DNA of 64,000 nucleotides from an uncultured Dehalococcoidia bacterium. Lineage in GTDB: Bacteria; Chloroflexota; Dehalococcoidia; Lucifugimonadales; CAJWER01. This document shows positions 50,891-58,876 of this stretch, piece after piece (position 1 is the stretch's first letter; each line of letters starts with the position of its first letter). A program made the translations under genes and the position numbers. The DNA is taken from NCBI GenBank assembly GCA_958296115.1, contig OY282442.1, positions 716,001 to 780,000 on the forward strand, read 5' to 3'. The notes beneath the pieces were generated by a model, which saw only the letters and a program-made list of their open reading frames with translations, did not search any database and was not told the origin of the DNA.

Positions 50891-51964
50891 ATCCAATATC
50901 TTGACGCAGACGGGCATCGAGACCCGGACGGCCTGTCCCGTCGGCGCGAGATCCCCGGACTCGCGGTCTATCCTGAAGGTAACGATGCTGTCGCTCTCCT
51001 GGTTCGCCGCCAGCAGGAACGCGCCCGTCGGGTCGATCGCGAAGTTGCGCGGGGTCTCGCCCTGGGTTGCGGTATGGCCCCTGGGCGTCAGGCGGCCCGT
51101 ATCCTGGTTCACCGAGAAGCGCGCGATGCTGTCGTGGCCGCGGTTCGAGCCATAGACGAACCGACCGTCGGGCGACACGTGTACGTCGGCGCACGTGGTC
51201 GCCCCCTCGAAGCCGTCCGGCAGGGTCGAAACGGTATGGATGCGGGACAGCGCCCCCTTCCCCGCGTCGTAGTCGTAGGCAGTGATGGTCGAGTCGAGCT
51301 CGTTGATGACGTAGGCGTGCCTGCCGTTCGGATGAAAATCGAAGTGGCGCGGGCCGGCCCCAGGGATCTCGGTCGTGAACGGGGGTGCGTGCGGCGCGAG
51401 ACGCCCAACGTCGGACTCGAACCTGTACGCCATCACGCGGTCCGTCCCGAGATCCGGCGCGAAGGCGAACCGATTGGCCGCGTCCAGGTTGATAGAGTGG
51501 GCGTGAGGCCCCTGCTGCCGATTAGGATTCACGCTCGAACCCTCGTGCTGGATGAAGCTCACCACCTCCCCCAGCCTCCCATCGCCCTCAATCGGGAAGG
51601 ATGCCACGCTGCCGGACCCATAGTTCGCCAGCAGCAGGCTCCCGCCCGTCGCGTCAACCTGCGCGTGGCACGGTATCGTACCCCCCGTCCGCTGCGAGTT
51701 CAGCCATCTCAGCTCGCCGCTCTCCGGCGAGATCGAGTACGCCGCCACGATGCCGGTCGCCTCACCCTCGAACTCGTCGATCTCGGAAACCGCGTACAGG
51801 AACCTGCGCTTGGGGCATATGGCGAGGAACGAGGGATTCTCGAGACCGGCCGCCTTGCCGCAGTAATCGAGCCTGCCCGTCGCGGCGTCCATGCGGTAGA
51901 TGTATATCCCCTCGCTCTCCCTCCGAGTGTACGTCCCTACGAATACGAGATATTCTGTGCCCAT
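50888..51964 (-). CDS. Lactonase-family beta-propeller (6-phosphogluconolactonase type)
   Basis: 358 residues, seven-bladed propeller family (YbhE/Pgl). VFVGTYTRRESEGIYIYRMD, NPSFLAICPKRRFLYAVSE, CHAQVDATGGSLLLANYGSG, QGPHAHSINLDAANRFAF, GAGPRHFDFHPNGRHAYVINELD are the standard conserved blocks, with the active-site His, Arg and acidic residues. YbhE acts in the pentose phosphate pathway, though many homologues act on other lactones. AAGGAGGG precedes the ATG. Confidence 0.9.
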   Translation of the reverse strand: MGTEYLVFVGTYTRRESEGIYIYRMDAATGRLDYCGKAAGLENPSFLAICPKRRFLYAVSEIDEFEGEATGIVAAYSISPESGELRWLNSQRTGGTIPCHAQVDATGGSLLLANYGSGSVASFPIEGDGRLGEVVSFIQHEGSSVNPNRQQGPHAHSINLDAANRFAFAPDLGTDRVMAYRFESDVGRLAPHAPPFTTEIPGAGPRHFDFHPNGRHAYVINELDSTITAYDYDAGKGALSRIHTVSTLPDGFEGATTCADVHVSPDGRFVYGSNRGHDSIARFSVNQDTGRLTPRGHTATQGETPRNFAIDPTGAFLLAANQESDSIVTFRIDRESGDLAPTGQAVRVSMPVCVKILD

Positions 51965-52104
51965 GCCTACCCTCCTTGGAGATGGATGCGACGCCGCTCG
52001 CGCGTTACTGGATGCTGAATCCGTTCCAAAGGCGGCGCAACCCTGGGGTTCCCGCCTGCGCGGGAACGATGGTTAGTGGCAATCATACCTGACCGGCGTT
52101 TCGA

Positions 52105-52473
52105 CTACCCCTGCAGCTCCCGGCCTTGCATTAGCTGAATCGTGTTGCCGTCCGGGTCCGAGAACGTGGCGACCCAGCCGCCCCAATGCTCCCGCTCAGG
52201 CCGCCTCATGAACTCCACTCCAATGGCCGACAGCCGCTTGCACTCCCTGTGGATGTCGGCCACGCCAAGGTTCACCATGACCCGGAACGGGTCCTTCGCC
52301 TTCCCTGATACCCTGTCGTGAGCGCCGATGCCCAGCCGCACTCCTCCCCACTTGAACGAGACGAAGCGCGGCCGCACGGAGTGAGGAGTCAACCCCAGCG
52401 TGTCCCGGTAGAAGCCGAGCATTCCTTCCAGGTCCTCGGTCCATATGACCACGCCCACCACGCCTTCTATCAC
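52105..52473 (-). CDS. VOC-family (glyoxalase-like) protein
   Basis: 122 residues with two beta-alpha-beta-beta-beta repeats: VGVVIWTEDLEGMLGFYRDTLGL in the first and FSDPDGNTIQLMQG in the second, the usual VOC end with a metal-binding Glu/Gln-like position. The GTG start has GGAGGTGAAAG upstream. Single-domain members include dioxygenases, resistance proteins and epimerases; function unknown here. Confidence 0.88.
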   Translation of the reverse strand: MIEGVVGVVIWTEDLEGMLGFYRDTLGLTPHSVRPRFVSFKWGGVRLGIGAHDRVSGKAKDPFRVMVNLGVADIHRECKRLSAIGVEFMRRPEREHWGGWVATFSDPDGNTIQLMQGRELQG

Positions 52474-52477
52474 TCGC

Positions 52478-52507
52478 TTTCACCTCCACGCTCGATATGT
52501 GTATAAT
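52478..52507 (+). promoter_or_regulatory. Possible promoter of the small RNA at 52514
   Basis: TTTCAC (52478-52483), 18-base spacer, TATAAT (52502-52507). The next plus-strand gene is 1.6 kb away and opposite-strand genes lie between. Confidence 0.5.
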
Positions 52508-52513
52508 AACCCC

Positions 52514-52674
52514 TCGAAGGCTGGCGGGGTGGCGGAAAGCTTACGGCGGGCCTTCGGAAAGGAGGTTAGCGCAATTGGACAGTAGTAGTACGAGGAGGTG
52601 TTCCCGGTAGGTGTTCCCAGGAGCATCTCCCAACGTGGGGCCCCACTCCGGTGGGGTCCCATTTTCTTTCGTCC
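52514..52674 (+). ncRNA. Putative small RNA of about 160 nt ended by an intrinsic terminator
   Basis: Between a TATAAT and a strong terminator lies a sequence with a 7-base-pair hairpin (CGAAGGC with GCCTTCG, 52515-52556) and an 11-base-pair hairpin including G-U pairs (GGAGGTGTTCC with GGAGCATCTCC, about 52594-52632). It also contains AGGAGG followed nine bases later by a TTG that opens an 11-residue frame (MDSSSTRRCSR), so a peptide-coding or leader function is possible. No known RNA family was recognised. Confidence 0.45.
52636..52672 (+). terminator. Intrinsic terminator
   Basis: GTGGGGCCCCAC-type stem: GGGGCCCCAC, loop TCCG, GTGGGGTCCC, followed by ATTTTCTTTC on the plus strand. There is no T run on the other strand, so it ends plus-strand transcription. 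Confidence 0.75.
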
Positions 52675-52689
52675 GCGGCGCAGGGGAGC

Positions 52690-53871
52690 TCAGGCCGCTG
52701 ACTCGAACGCCTTGCGGAACCCTTCGATCGAGCCTTCCAACGTCGCGTCGCTCACGCAGTACGATATGCGGAAATGCCCCGGCGTCCCAAAGCCACTGCC
52801 CGGCACCACCAGCACCCGGTGGCTGCGCAGCTCGCCCACGAAAGCCACGTCGTCCTCGATGGGCGACTTGGGGAACATGTAGAACGCTCCGCCAGGCTTT
52901 ACGACCTGATACCCGATGTCCCTCAGCGCGTCGTACAGGAAATCGCGCTTGGCCTGGTACGCCGATACGTCAACCGTTACCCCCTGCAGCTCCTTCACGA
53001 CGCGCTGCATCAGCGCCGGCGCGTTGACGAACCCCAGGGTCCTGTTGCAGAAGGTCAGCCCGTCCATCACCTCGCCCGCGTCCTCGCAGCCCGGATTGAC
53101 GGCCGCGAAGCCAATCCGCTCGCCAGGCAGCGCGAGGTCCTTCGAGTGGGACGTCGCCGCTATGCTCCTCGAATGGTGGCCGAATATGTGCGGATACTCC
53201 GCCCCGTCGAACAGGATCCGACGGTACGGCTCGTCGCTGACCAGCCATATCTCGACGCCTAGCTCCGACTCCTTGCGGCGGATAGCATCCCCGATGCGCG
53301 AGAGGACGCCGGCGCTATAGACTACTCCCGTCGGGTTGCCCGGCGAGCTCACCAAGACTATCCGCGTCCGCGGCCCGATAGTCTCTTCCAGCGCGTCGAA
53401 GTCCGGCAGGAAGCCCTCCGCGGGCGGGACCGTCCGGCACACGCCCCCGTGGTTGTCGGCGTAGAAGACGTACTCGACGAAGTACGGCGCGAAGACCACC
53501 ACCTCGTCGCCCGGATCCAGCAGCGTCTTCATCACCACGTTGAGCGCCCCGCCCGCTCCGCACGTCATCAGCGCGTGCTCGCCCGTGAAGCCCAACCCCG
53601 TCTCCGAAGCAAGCTGAGCGGCCACCGCGGCCCTCGTCTCCGCGTAACCCGCGTTGGGCATGTACCTGTGGAGACCCGGCGTGGGGTCGGCGGCTAGCCG
53701 CCCGAGCTCCCGCGCGAACTCCGGCGGGGGTTCCATCTCCGGGTTGCCCAGCGACAGGTCATAGACGTTCTCCGCCCCGTACCGCTCCTTGAGGGCGATT
53801 CCGTCCTCGAACATCCTGCGAATCCAGGACCCCCGCTCCATGAACCCGCGAATCTTCCGCGCTACCGCCAT
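52690..53871 (-). CDS. PLP-dependent class I/II aminotransferase
   Basis: 393 residues from the ATG before AVARKIRGF; an upstream in-frame ATG would add 21 residues without similarity. VYDLSLGNPEMEPP, YMPNAGYAETRAAVA, TCGAGGALNVVMKTLL, VSSPGNPTGVV, VSDEPYRRILFDG and the PLP Lys in SHSKDLALPGERIG place it with aspartate aminotransferase-like enzymes (subgroup I-gamma). Amino donor and acceptor cannot be assigned. The neighbouring korA is on the other strand and diverges. Confidence 0.92.
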   Translation of the reverse strand: MAVARKIRGFMERGSWIRRMFEDGIALKERYGAENVYDLSLGNPEMEPPPEFARELGRLAADPTPGLHRYMPNAGYAETRAAVAAQLASETGLGFTGEHALMTCGAGGALNVVMKTLLDPGDEVVVFAPYFVEYVFYADNHGGVCRTVPPAEGFLPDFDALEETIGPRTRIVLVSSPGNPTGVVYSAGVLSRIGDAIRRKESELGVEIWLVSDEPYRRILFDGAEYPHIFGHHSRSIAATSHSKDLALPGERIGFAAVNPGCEDAGEVMDGLTFCNRTLGFVNAPALMQRVVKELQGVTVDVSAYQAKRDFLYDALRDIGYQVVKPGGAFYMFPKSPIEDDVAFVGELRSHRVLVVPGSGFGTPGHFRISYCVSDATLEGSIEGFRKAFESAA

Positions 53872-54145
53872 GTTCTCACGCTCGCAGTGGCGTTCCAGCC
53901 CGCCGAATGTAATCGCCGTCCCAGCCGTTGTCAACGCCCTCTACACTTGGCGCAGCAGCGCCGCCAACAGGCGTTTACGTTGACACCGAAGCCCCGCGCC
54001 TGCTATATTCGTAGTAGAAATACAGGCGCCGGCCCCTGCAGCTCCCACGAGTGGCGCGTCGGAACCGCCAGAGCGCCCCGGCCCTTGGGCAGACCTGTGG
54101 AAGGCGCCGGCCCATCTATAATCCTCGGCTCCTCGGAGGCGATAT

Positions 54146-55861
54146 TTGGAGAAGACCGACTTCGTTGTTCGCTTCGCCGGAGAAGGCGGACAGGGCTTCC
54201 TGAGCGTGGCGGTTGGATTCGCAAGCGCCAACACACAGGCCGGATACCACGCCCAGACCTTCGCGACCTTCCCCTCCCAGATAACCGGCGGCCCAACCTG
54301 GATGCAGGTCCGGATTTCCACCAAGCCCATCCTCACCCGAGGCGACTCCCTGGACGTGCTCGTCGCATTCAACGAACATTCCTACGAGACCCACGTGGAC
54401 GAAGTGCGCGAGGGCGGCGTGGTCCTCTACGACTCCGACTCGATGAATATGGACGACGACGGCCGCAGCCTCGGAATCGCCTTCGACAAGCTCGGCAAGT
54501 CCACGGGCAACGCCAGGGCCGCCAACATGGTGATGATGGGCGCTCTGGCGGAGCTGATGAAGATGCCGTTGGACGTGCTGGCGGACTTCGTGAGGCGGCG
54601 CTGGGCCAACACCGCGCGGTACGGCCCCAAGATAGTTCCGCAGAATATCGAGGCGCTCGCTCTAGGCAAGCAGGCAGCCGCCGAGAGCGGCTTCAGCCTC
54701 GGCAAGCTGGCTCCCCCAGAAGCCCCCGGCTACAAGCAGATATTCACCAACGGCAACTCCGCGCTGGCCCTCGGCGCCGTTCACGCCGGCCTGAACTTCT
54801 ACGCCGGATACCCCATCTCCCCCGCCACGACCATCCTGGTGTGGATGGAAGAAAACCTGGTGGGCGACGGCAAGTTCGTCTATCAGGTCAGCTCCGAGAT
54901 AGAGGCCATCAACGCCATAGTCGGCGCAGGCTACGGCGGCGCAAAGGCCATGACCGCCACCGCCGGCCCTGGATTCTCACTGATGAGCGAGGGGCTGGGA
55001 CTGGCCTGGATGGCCGAGATTCCATGCGTGGTCGTCGACGTCCAGCGCGGCGGCCCCGCCACGGGACTTCCCACGAAGACAGAGCAATCCGACTTCTTCG
55101 CGGCCATGCACCCGGCCCATGGCGACGTGTCCCTGCCCATCATCGCGCCCGGCACGGTCGAGGAGTGCTTCTACGCGGCCGTCGCGGCCTTCAACTGGGC
55201 AGAGAGATACCAGGGGCCCGTCATACTCCTGAGCGAGCACGCCCTATCGGAGAGGGAGCAGAACTTCCGCATGCCCGACCTGGACTCGGTCCACGTGGAG
55301 AACAGGGTGGTCTACGATGGGGGCAACGGCTACCTGAGGTACGAGGCGTCGGAGATGTCGCCGATGCCTCTGCCTGGCAGCCCCGGCAGCTACGTCGCCA
55401 ACGCCAGCGAGCACGACCCGATGGGCGACACGACCCACCTGCCCGACCGGCACGTCCAGATGACCGAGCGCCGATTCAGCAAGCTCAGTCTCCTCGAAGA
55501 CGGCTCCTACGAGTCACAGAACATAGACGCCCCCATAGCCATAATGCCCTGGGGCGGCTCGAAGGGGCCGGGATTTGAGGCGTACCGGCAGCTTATCGCA
55601 GGCGAAATGGATGTCGCTTGGTACTTCACCATGTACCTCAACCCGCTGCCCCCGCCGCTGCTCAACGAGCTGCGCGGCAAGGACCTTGTGCTCGTTCCGG
55701 AGTTGAACTTCCAGGGCCAATTCTCGTCCTACCTGCGCTCCAAGGGCGTCAGGGCCGAGTCCATAACCCAGTATACAGGTCTCCCGTTCAAGGTAGCCGA
55801 CTTGGTAGAGCGCGTTTCCGAACGCATAGCGGCATACAGAAAAGAGGGCGTCCCCGCATGA
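54146..55861 (+). CDS. korA: 2-oxoacid:ferredoxin oxidoreductase, fused gamma-alpha subunit
   Basis: 571 residues. Residues about 1-185 form the gamma domain (VVRFAGEGGQGFLSVAV, TFPSQITGGPTWMQVRIS), and the rest the alpha domain (NFYAGYPISPATTILVWME, SSEIEAINAIVGAGYGG, PTKTEQSDFFAAMHPAHGD). This fusion is typical of 2-oxoglutarate:ferredoxin oxidoreductase, which with KorB oxidises 2-oxoglutarate to succinyl-CoA or runs in reverse. A TTG start was chosen with GGAGG 7 bases upstream; TATAAT lies at 54117-54122. The stop overlaps the korB ATG (ATGA). Confidence 0.93.
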   Translation: MEKTDFVVRFAGEGGQGFLSVAVGFASANTQAGYHAQTFATFPSQITGGPTWMQVRISTKPILTRGDSLDVLVAFNEHSYETHVDEVREGGVVLYDSDSMNMDDDGRSLGIAFDKLGKSTGNARAANMVMMGALAELMKMPLDVLADFVRRRWANTARYGPKIVPQNIEALALGKQAAAESGFSLGKLAPPEAPGYKQIFTNGNSALALGAVHAGLNFYAGYPISPATTILVWMEENLVGDGKFVYQVSSEIEAINAIVGAGYGGAKAMTATAGPGFSLMSEGLGLAWMAEIPCVVVDVQRGGPATGLPTKTEQSDFFAAMHPAHGDVSLPIIAPGTVEECFYAAVAAFNWAERYQGPVILLSEHALSEREQNFRMPDLDSVHVENRVVYDGGNGYLRYEASEMSPMPLPGSPGSYVANASEHDPMGDTTHLPDRHVQMTERRFSKLSLLEDGSYESQNIDAPIAIMPWGGSKGPGFEAYRQLIAGEMDVAWYFTMYLNPLPPPLLNELRGKDLVLVPELNFQGQFSSYLRSKGVRAESITQYTGLPFKVADLVERVSERIAAYRKEGVPA

Positions 55862-56724
55862 GCGACAAGAACCCAGAATACGACTTCAAGTGGTGCCCCG
55901 GCTGCGGCGACTTCGGCGTGCGGCGAGCGCTGGAGCAGGCCGTCGAGAAGCGGACCATCGAGCTGGAGGAACCCATCGAGCAGAACGTCGTCGTCGCAGG
56001 CATAGGCTGCTCCGGCAACATGGTCCATCTCCTCGAAGGCCCCCAGCCCTACGGCATTCACGGCCTGCACGGGCGAACCCTGCCCATAGCGCTAGGCGTG
56101 AAGATGGCCCGCCCCGACCTCAACGTCGTGATAGCGGCGGGCGACGGCGACTTCCTCAGCATCGGCATGGAGCACATAGCGCCCCAGGCCCAGCGCAACC
56201 TGAACGTCTGCGCCGTGGTGATGGACAACGCCGTGTACGGCCTCACCAAGGGCCAAGGCTCTCCCACGGCGTCCCTGGGCATGGTTACCCCCTCGACCCC
56301 ATACGGCAAGCCCGAGGTCAGCCTGAACGCCCTCAGGCTATACCTGGCAATTGGCGCGTCCTACGTCGCCTCCGGCATTTCCAGCAAGATCAAGGACCTG
56401 GCGAGCCTCATATACGAGGGGATGGAGCACCCCGGCTTCTCGATAGTCCACGTGCAGTCGCCATGCACCTACTTCCACAACACCTACGAGCAGCTCAAGG
56501 GAAACCCGCGCAAGGGCATCGCGCCCCTCGCGTGGACGATAGACGACGACCACGACCCATCCGACATCCACGCCGCCCACGAAGTGGTAGATAAAGGCGG
56601 CGTGCCCCTGGGCATCCTGTACAGGGACGACGCCCCGGTTCCGTTCGAGGACCGCATGACCGAGATGTTCACCAGGGCCAAGCCCAGGACTGCCCAAGAA
56701 CTGATAGAATCATACGCCATCTAG
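55858..56724 (+). CDS. korB: 2-oxoacid:ferredoxin oxidoreductase, beta subunit
   Basis: 288 residues. The thiamine diphosphate site is GDGDFLSIG with NAVYGLTKGQ; the iron-sulfur ligands are the Cys in WCPGCGDFG, GIGCSGNM and QSPCTY, coordinating one 4Fe-4S cluster. ATG overlaps the korA stop. Forms the catalytic half of the alpha-beta oxidoreductase. A small membrane protein gene follows after nine bases, possibly in the same transcript. Confidence 0.95.
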   Translation: MSDKNPEYDFKWCPGCGDFGVRRALEQAVEKRTIELEEPIEQNVVVAGIGCSGNMVHLLEGPQPYGIHGLHGRTLPIALGVKMARPDLNVVIAAGDGDFLSIGMEHIAPQAQRNLNVCAVVMDNAVYGLTKGQGSPTASLGMVTPSTPYGKPEVSLNALRLYLAIGASYVASGISSKIKDLASLIYEGMEHPGFSIVHVQSPCTYFHNTYEQLKGNPRKGIAPLAWTIDDDHDPSDIHAAHEVVDKGGVPLGILYRDDAPVPFEDRMTEMFTRAKPRTAQELIESYAI

Positions 56725-56733
56725 GAGGGCAAC

Positions 56734-57066
56734 ATGGGCAAGTACATGAAGATAGCCGGCTTGGTAGTAGCAGTCGTGGGCGTCGCCATAGGATTCTACA
56801 TCGGCGCAGAGTCGGGACTCACGCCCGACGAAGACGGCAACGAGCCCCTGACCGCCGGCTTCTTGCTGGCAGTGGCCGGCTGGGCCATCGGGGTCATAGG
56901 CGCCGCCCTATCCATTCCCAAGCCCAAGTGGGCTGCTGTCCTCATGCTCGCAGCCGCAGTCATCGTGGTTATCGGCATCCGGGCAACTTGGCCCGCAGCC
57001 GCCGTCCTGCTCATCGCGGCAGCCGTCACCTTTATGGCCGCGCACCACGAGAGCGTCGAAGCCTAA
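56734..57066 (+). CDS. Small multi-helix membrane protein
   Basis: 110 residues with about four hydrophobic helices: IAGLVVAVVGVAIGFYIG, GFLLAVAGWAIGVIGAALS, AVLMLAAAVIVVIGI and AAAVLLIAAAVTFMA, with an acidic loop (ESGLTPDEDGNE) after the first. AGGAGGGCAAC precedes the ATG. No family recognised; follows korB by nine bases. Confidence 0.75.
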   Translation: MGKYMKIAGLVVAVVGVAIGFYIGAESGLTPDEDGNEPLTAGFLLAVAGWAIGVIGAALSIPKPKWAAVLMLAAAVIVVIGIRATWPAAAVLLIAAAVTFMAAHHESVEA

Positions 57067-57134
57067 CCGCCTGCGCCGCCGGCTCCGGTATTCCAGCCAT
57101 CCGCCGAAGCGGAGGCCCCCATGTCAATCTTGCC

Positions 57135-58046
57135 CTAGCGCGAAGGGCGCCGCAGCTCGCTCGGTAGGACGAAGCTCACGTCTTCTTCCGCGCCTCTGAG
57201 TGTGGTCACCTCGTCGGGCGCGATGGCATCAACCACCCGCTCGACGAGCAGGTCCGGGGTGGACGCCCCGGATGTGATCCCCACGTTGCGGACCCCTTCG
57301 AGCCAGGCGGGGTCCAGGTCCTCAGGGCCGTTTATCAGGTGAGCCGGCACGCCGTTGGCTTCCGCAACCTCACGTAGACGATTGCAGTTCGAGCTGTTGG
57401 GAGCGCCGATGACCAGCACGAGCTCCACGTGTTGGCAAAGCTCCTTCACGGACATCTGCCGGTTCGTAGTTGCGTAGCAGAGGTCGTTGCGGACGACCAC
57501 GTCCGCGAAGCGAGACTTGATCTCGGCTATCGCCTTCTCGGTGTCGTCCACCGAGAGCGTCGTCTGGGTCAGCACCGTCACCGGGGTCCCATCGTCCCAA
57601 TCGGGCAGATCGATATCCTCGCGGTCGTCCACCAAGGTCATCGGCTCCTGCCCCATCGAGCCGACGACCTCCTGGTGCCCGCGGTGGCCCACCAATACCA
57701 GGCTGCGGCCGTCCCGGGCGTACTTGTGGGCCTCGTTGTGCACCTTGGTGACCAGTGGGCAGGTCGCGTCGATGACGTGCAGATTCCGCTTCTCGGCCCT
57801 GCGGAAATCGTCTGGCGGGGAACCATGGGCGGAGAACACCACAGTCGAACCCTCCGGAATATCGTCCACATCCTCGACCGTCCGCGCCCCCTTCCTTTCG
57901 AGGGAGTTGACGACGTAGGGGTTATGAACTATCTGGTGCTTGACGTACACCGGAGGGCCGTGCCGTTGCAGGGCCAGCTCCACAACGTCTATGGCCCTGA
58001 CGACGCCGGCGCAAAACCCGCGCGGCATGCCCAAGTACACCTTCAC
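57135..58046 (-). CDS. ispH: 4-hydroxy-3-methylbut-2-enyl diphosphate reductase
   Basis: Last enzyme of the MEP isoprenoid pathway, an iron-sulfur enzyme making IPP and DMAPP. 303 residues. The three cluster Cys are in PRGFCAGVVRAI (Cys12), IDATCPLV and NDLCYATTNRQ; VKHQIVHNPYVV, FSAHGSPP and the final GITSGASTPDLLV are also standard. It starts with GTG, with no clear ribosome site. Monocistronic on the minus strand. Confidence 0.96.
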   Translation of the reverse strand: MKVYLGMPRGFCAGVVRAIDVVELALQRHGPPVYVKHQIVHNPYVVNSLERKGARTVEDVDDIPEGSTVVFSAHGSPPDDFRRAEKRNLHVIDATCPLVTKVHNEAHKYARDGRSLVLVGHRGHQEVVGSMGQEPMTLVDDREDIDLPDWDDGTPVTVLTQTTLSVDDTEKAIAEIKSRFADVVVRNDLCYATTNRQMSVKELCQHVELVLVIGAPNSSNCNRLREVAEANGVPAHLINGPEDLDPAWLEGVRNVGITSGASTPDLLVERVVDAIAPDEVTTLRGAEEDVSFVLPSELRRPSR

Positions 58047-58138
58047 GGGAGGAATCTGGCGACCCCCTTGCGATTCATAGCGGCATGGATTCTAACACAC
58101 GACCGAGGGCTAACACCCAGCGCCGGACGCGCCCTGTT

Positions 58139-58876
58139 TCAGCTCGCCGATGGATTGGGACAGCCTCCCGCCGGGGCGGCGACGCCGACGAACCTGACAG
58201 CGTCCCCAATCCGCAAGCCGCGCTCCTCGCTCTCTCCCGCGGCGATCTCCAGGACGTGCGCCGACGCCCGAGGCGGCTCGGCCCGCGCTATCTCGGCGTC
58301 GGACGCGCCCAGCGGAGGCGGGAGCAGGTCGGGGGTGATGCCGGCCACAGTGCAGTCGGACGCAATCCACACTATGTCTATCCCGAACAGCATACCCTTC
58401 ATCCAGTACATGGACGGCTTGCCTGTCTCGTATAGGAAGAGCATTCCCGACATGGGTTCCAGGCCCTCGCGGCCCGATAGGCCCCTGGCGCGCTCCTCCG
58501 GGGTCGATGCGACGTCCACGCGAAAAGCCGCCCCGCCCACGACGACCAGGGGCCCAGTAGCCGATGTCGGCGATGGGTTCTCGAAGCCTTTCACGGTCGG
58601 GATAGGCGCGGCGGTCGGAATGGGCGCAGCGGTCGGAATAGGCGCGGCGGTTCGGATGGGCGCGGCTGTTCGGATGGGCGCAGCGGTTCGGATGGGCGCG
58701 GCTGTTCGGATGGGCGCAGCGGTCGGGATGGGTTCAGCGGTTCGGATGGGCGCGGCTTTGTCTGGCTCTACACCCAGCGACCGGGTGTCGTACACGTCCT
58801 CACAGCCCGCAGCAGCCATGACCAGGGCCGCTGCCGCAGTGAAGACATGCAGCAGGGCAATGCTTCGCCGCGTCAT
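58139..58876 (-). CDS. DUF192-domain lipoprotein with AAPI(R/P)T repeat stalk
   Basis: 245 residues. Signal and lipobox end MAAAGC (Cys25), then about nine AAPIRT or AAPIPT units form a stalk, and residues about 115-245 form a DUF192 domain (VDVASTPEERARGLSGREGL, MLFLYETGKPSMYWMKGML, IDIVWI). DUF192 proteins are usually exported; role unknown. The ATG overlaps the mutS2 stop (ATGA), so it is translated with that gene, although an operon link between a DNA enzyme and a lipoprotein is unexpected. Confidence 0.88.
   Translation of the reverse strand: MTRRSIALLHVFTAAAALVMAAAGCEDVYDTRSLGVEPDKAAPIRTAEPIPTAAPIRTAAPIRTAAPIRTAAPIRTAAPIPTAAPIPTAAPIPTVKGFENPSPTSATGPLVVVGGAAFRVDVASTPEERARGLSGREGLEPMSGMLFLYETGKPSMYWMKGMLFGIDIVWIASDCTVAGITPDLLPPPLGASDAEIARAEPPRASAHVLEIAAGESEERGLRIGDAVRFVGVAAPAGGCPNPSAS
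58595..58757 (-). repeat. 18-base tandem repeat coding AAPI(R/P)T
   Basis: Units such as plus-strand ggcgcggctgttcggatg, about nine copies, coding the stalk of the DUF192 lipoprotein. Likely variable in number. Confidence 0.9.

Noticed and set aside
52514-52674. tRNA, SRP RNA, T-box or 6S RNA
   Set aside because: No anticodon arm or T-loop, no SRP GGAA tetraloop domain signature, no T-box GGGUGGNACC, and no long central-bubble duplex could be drawn.
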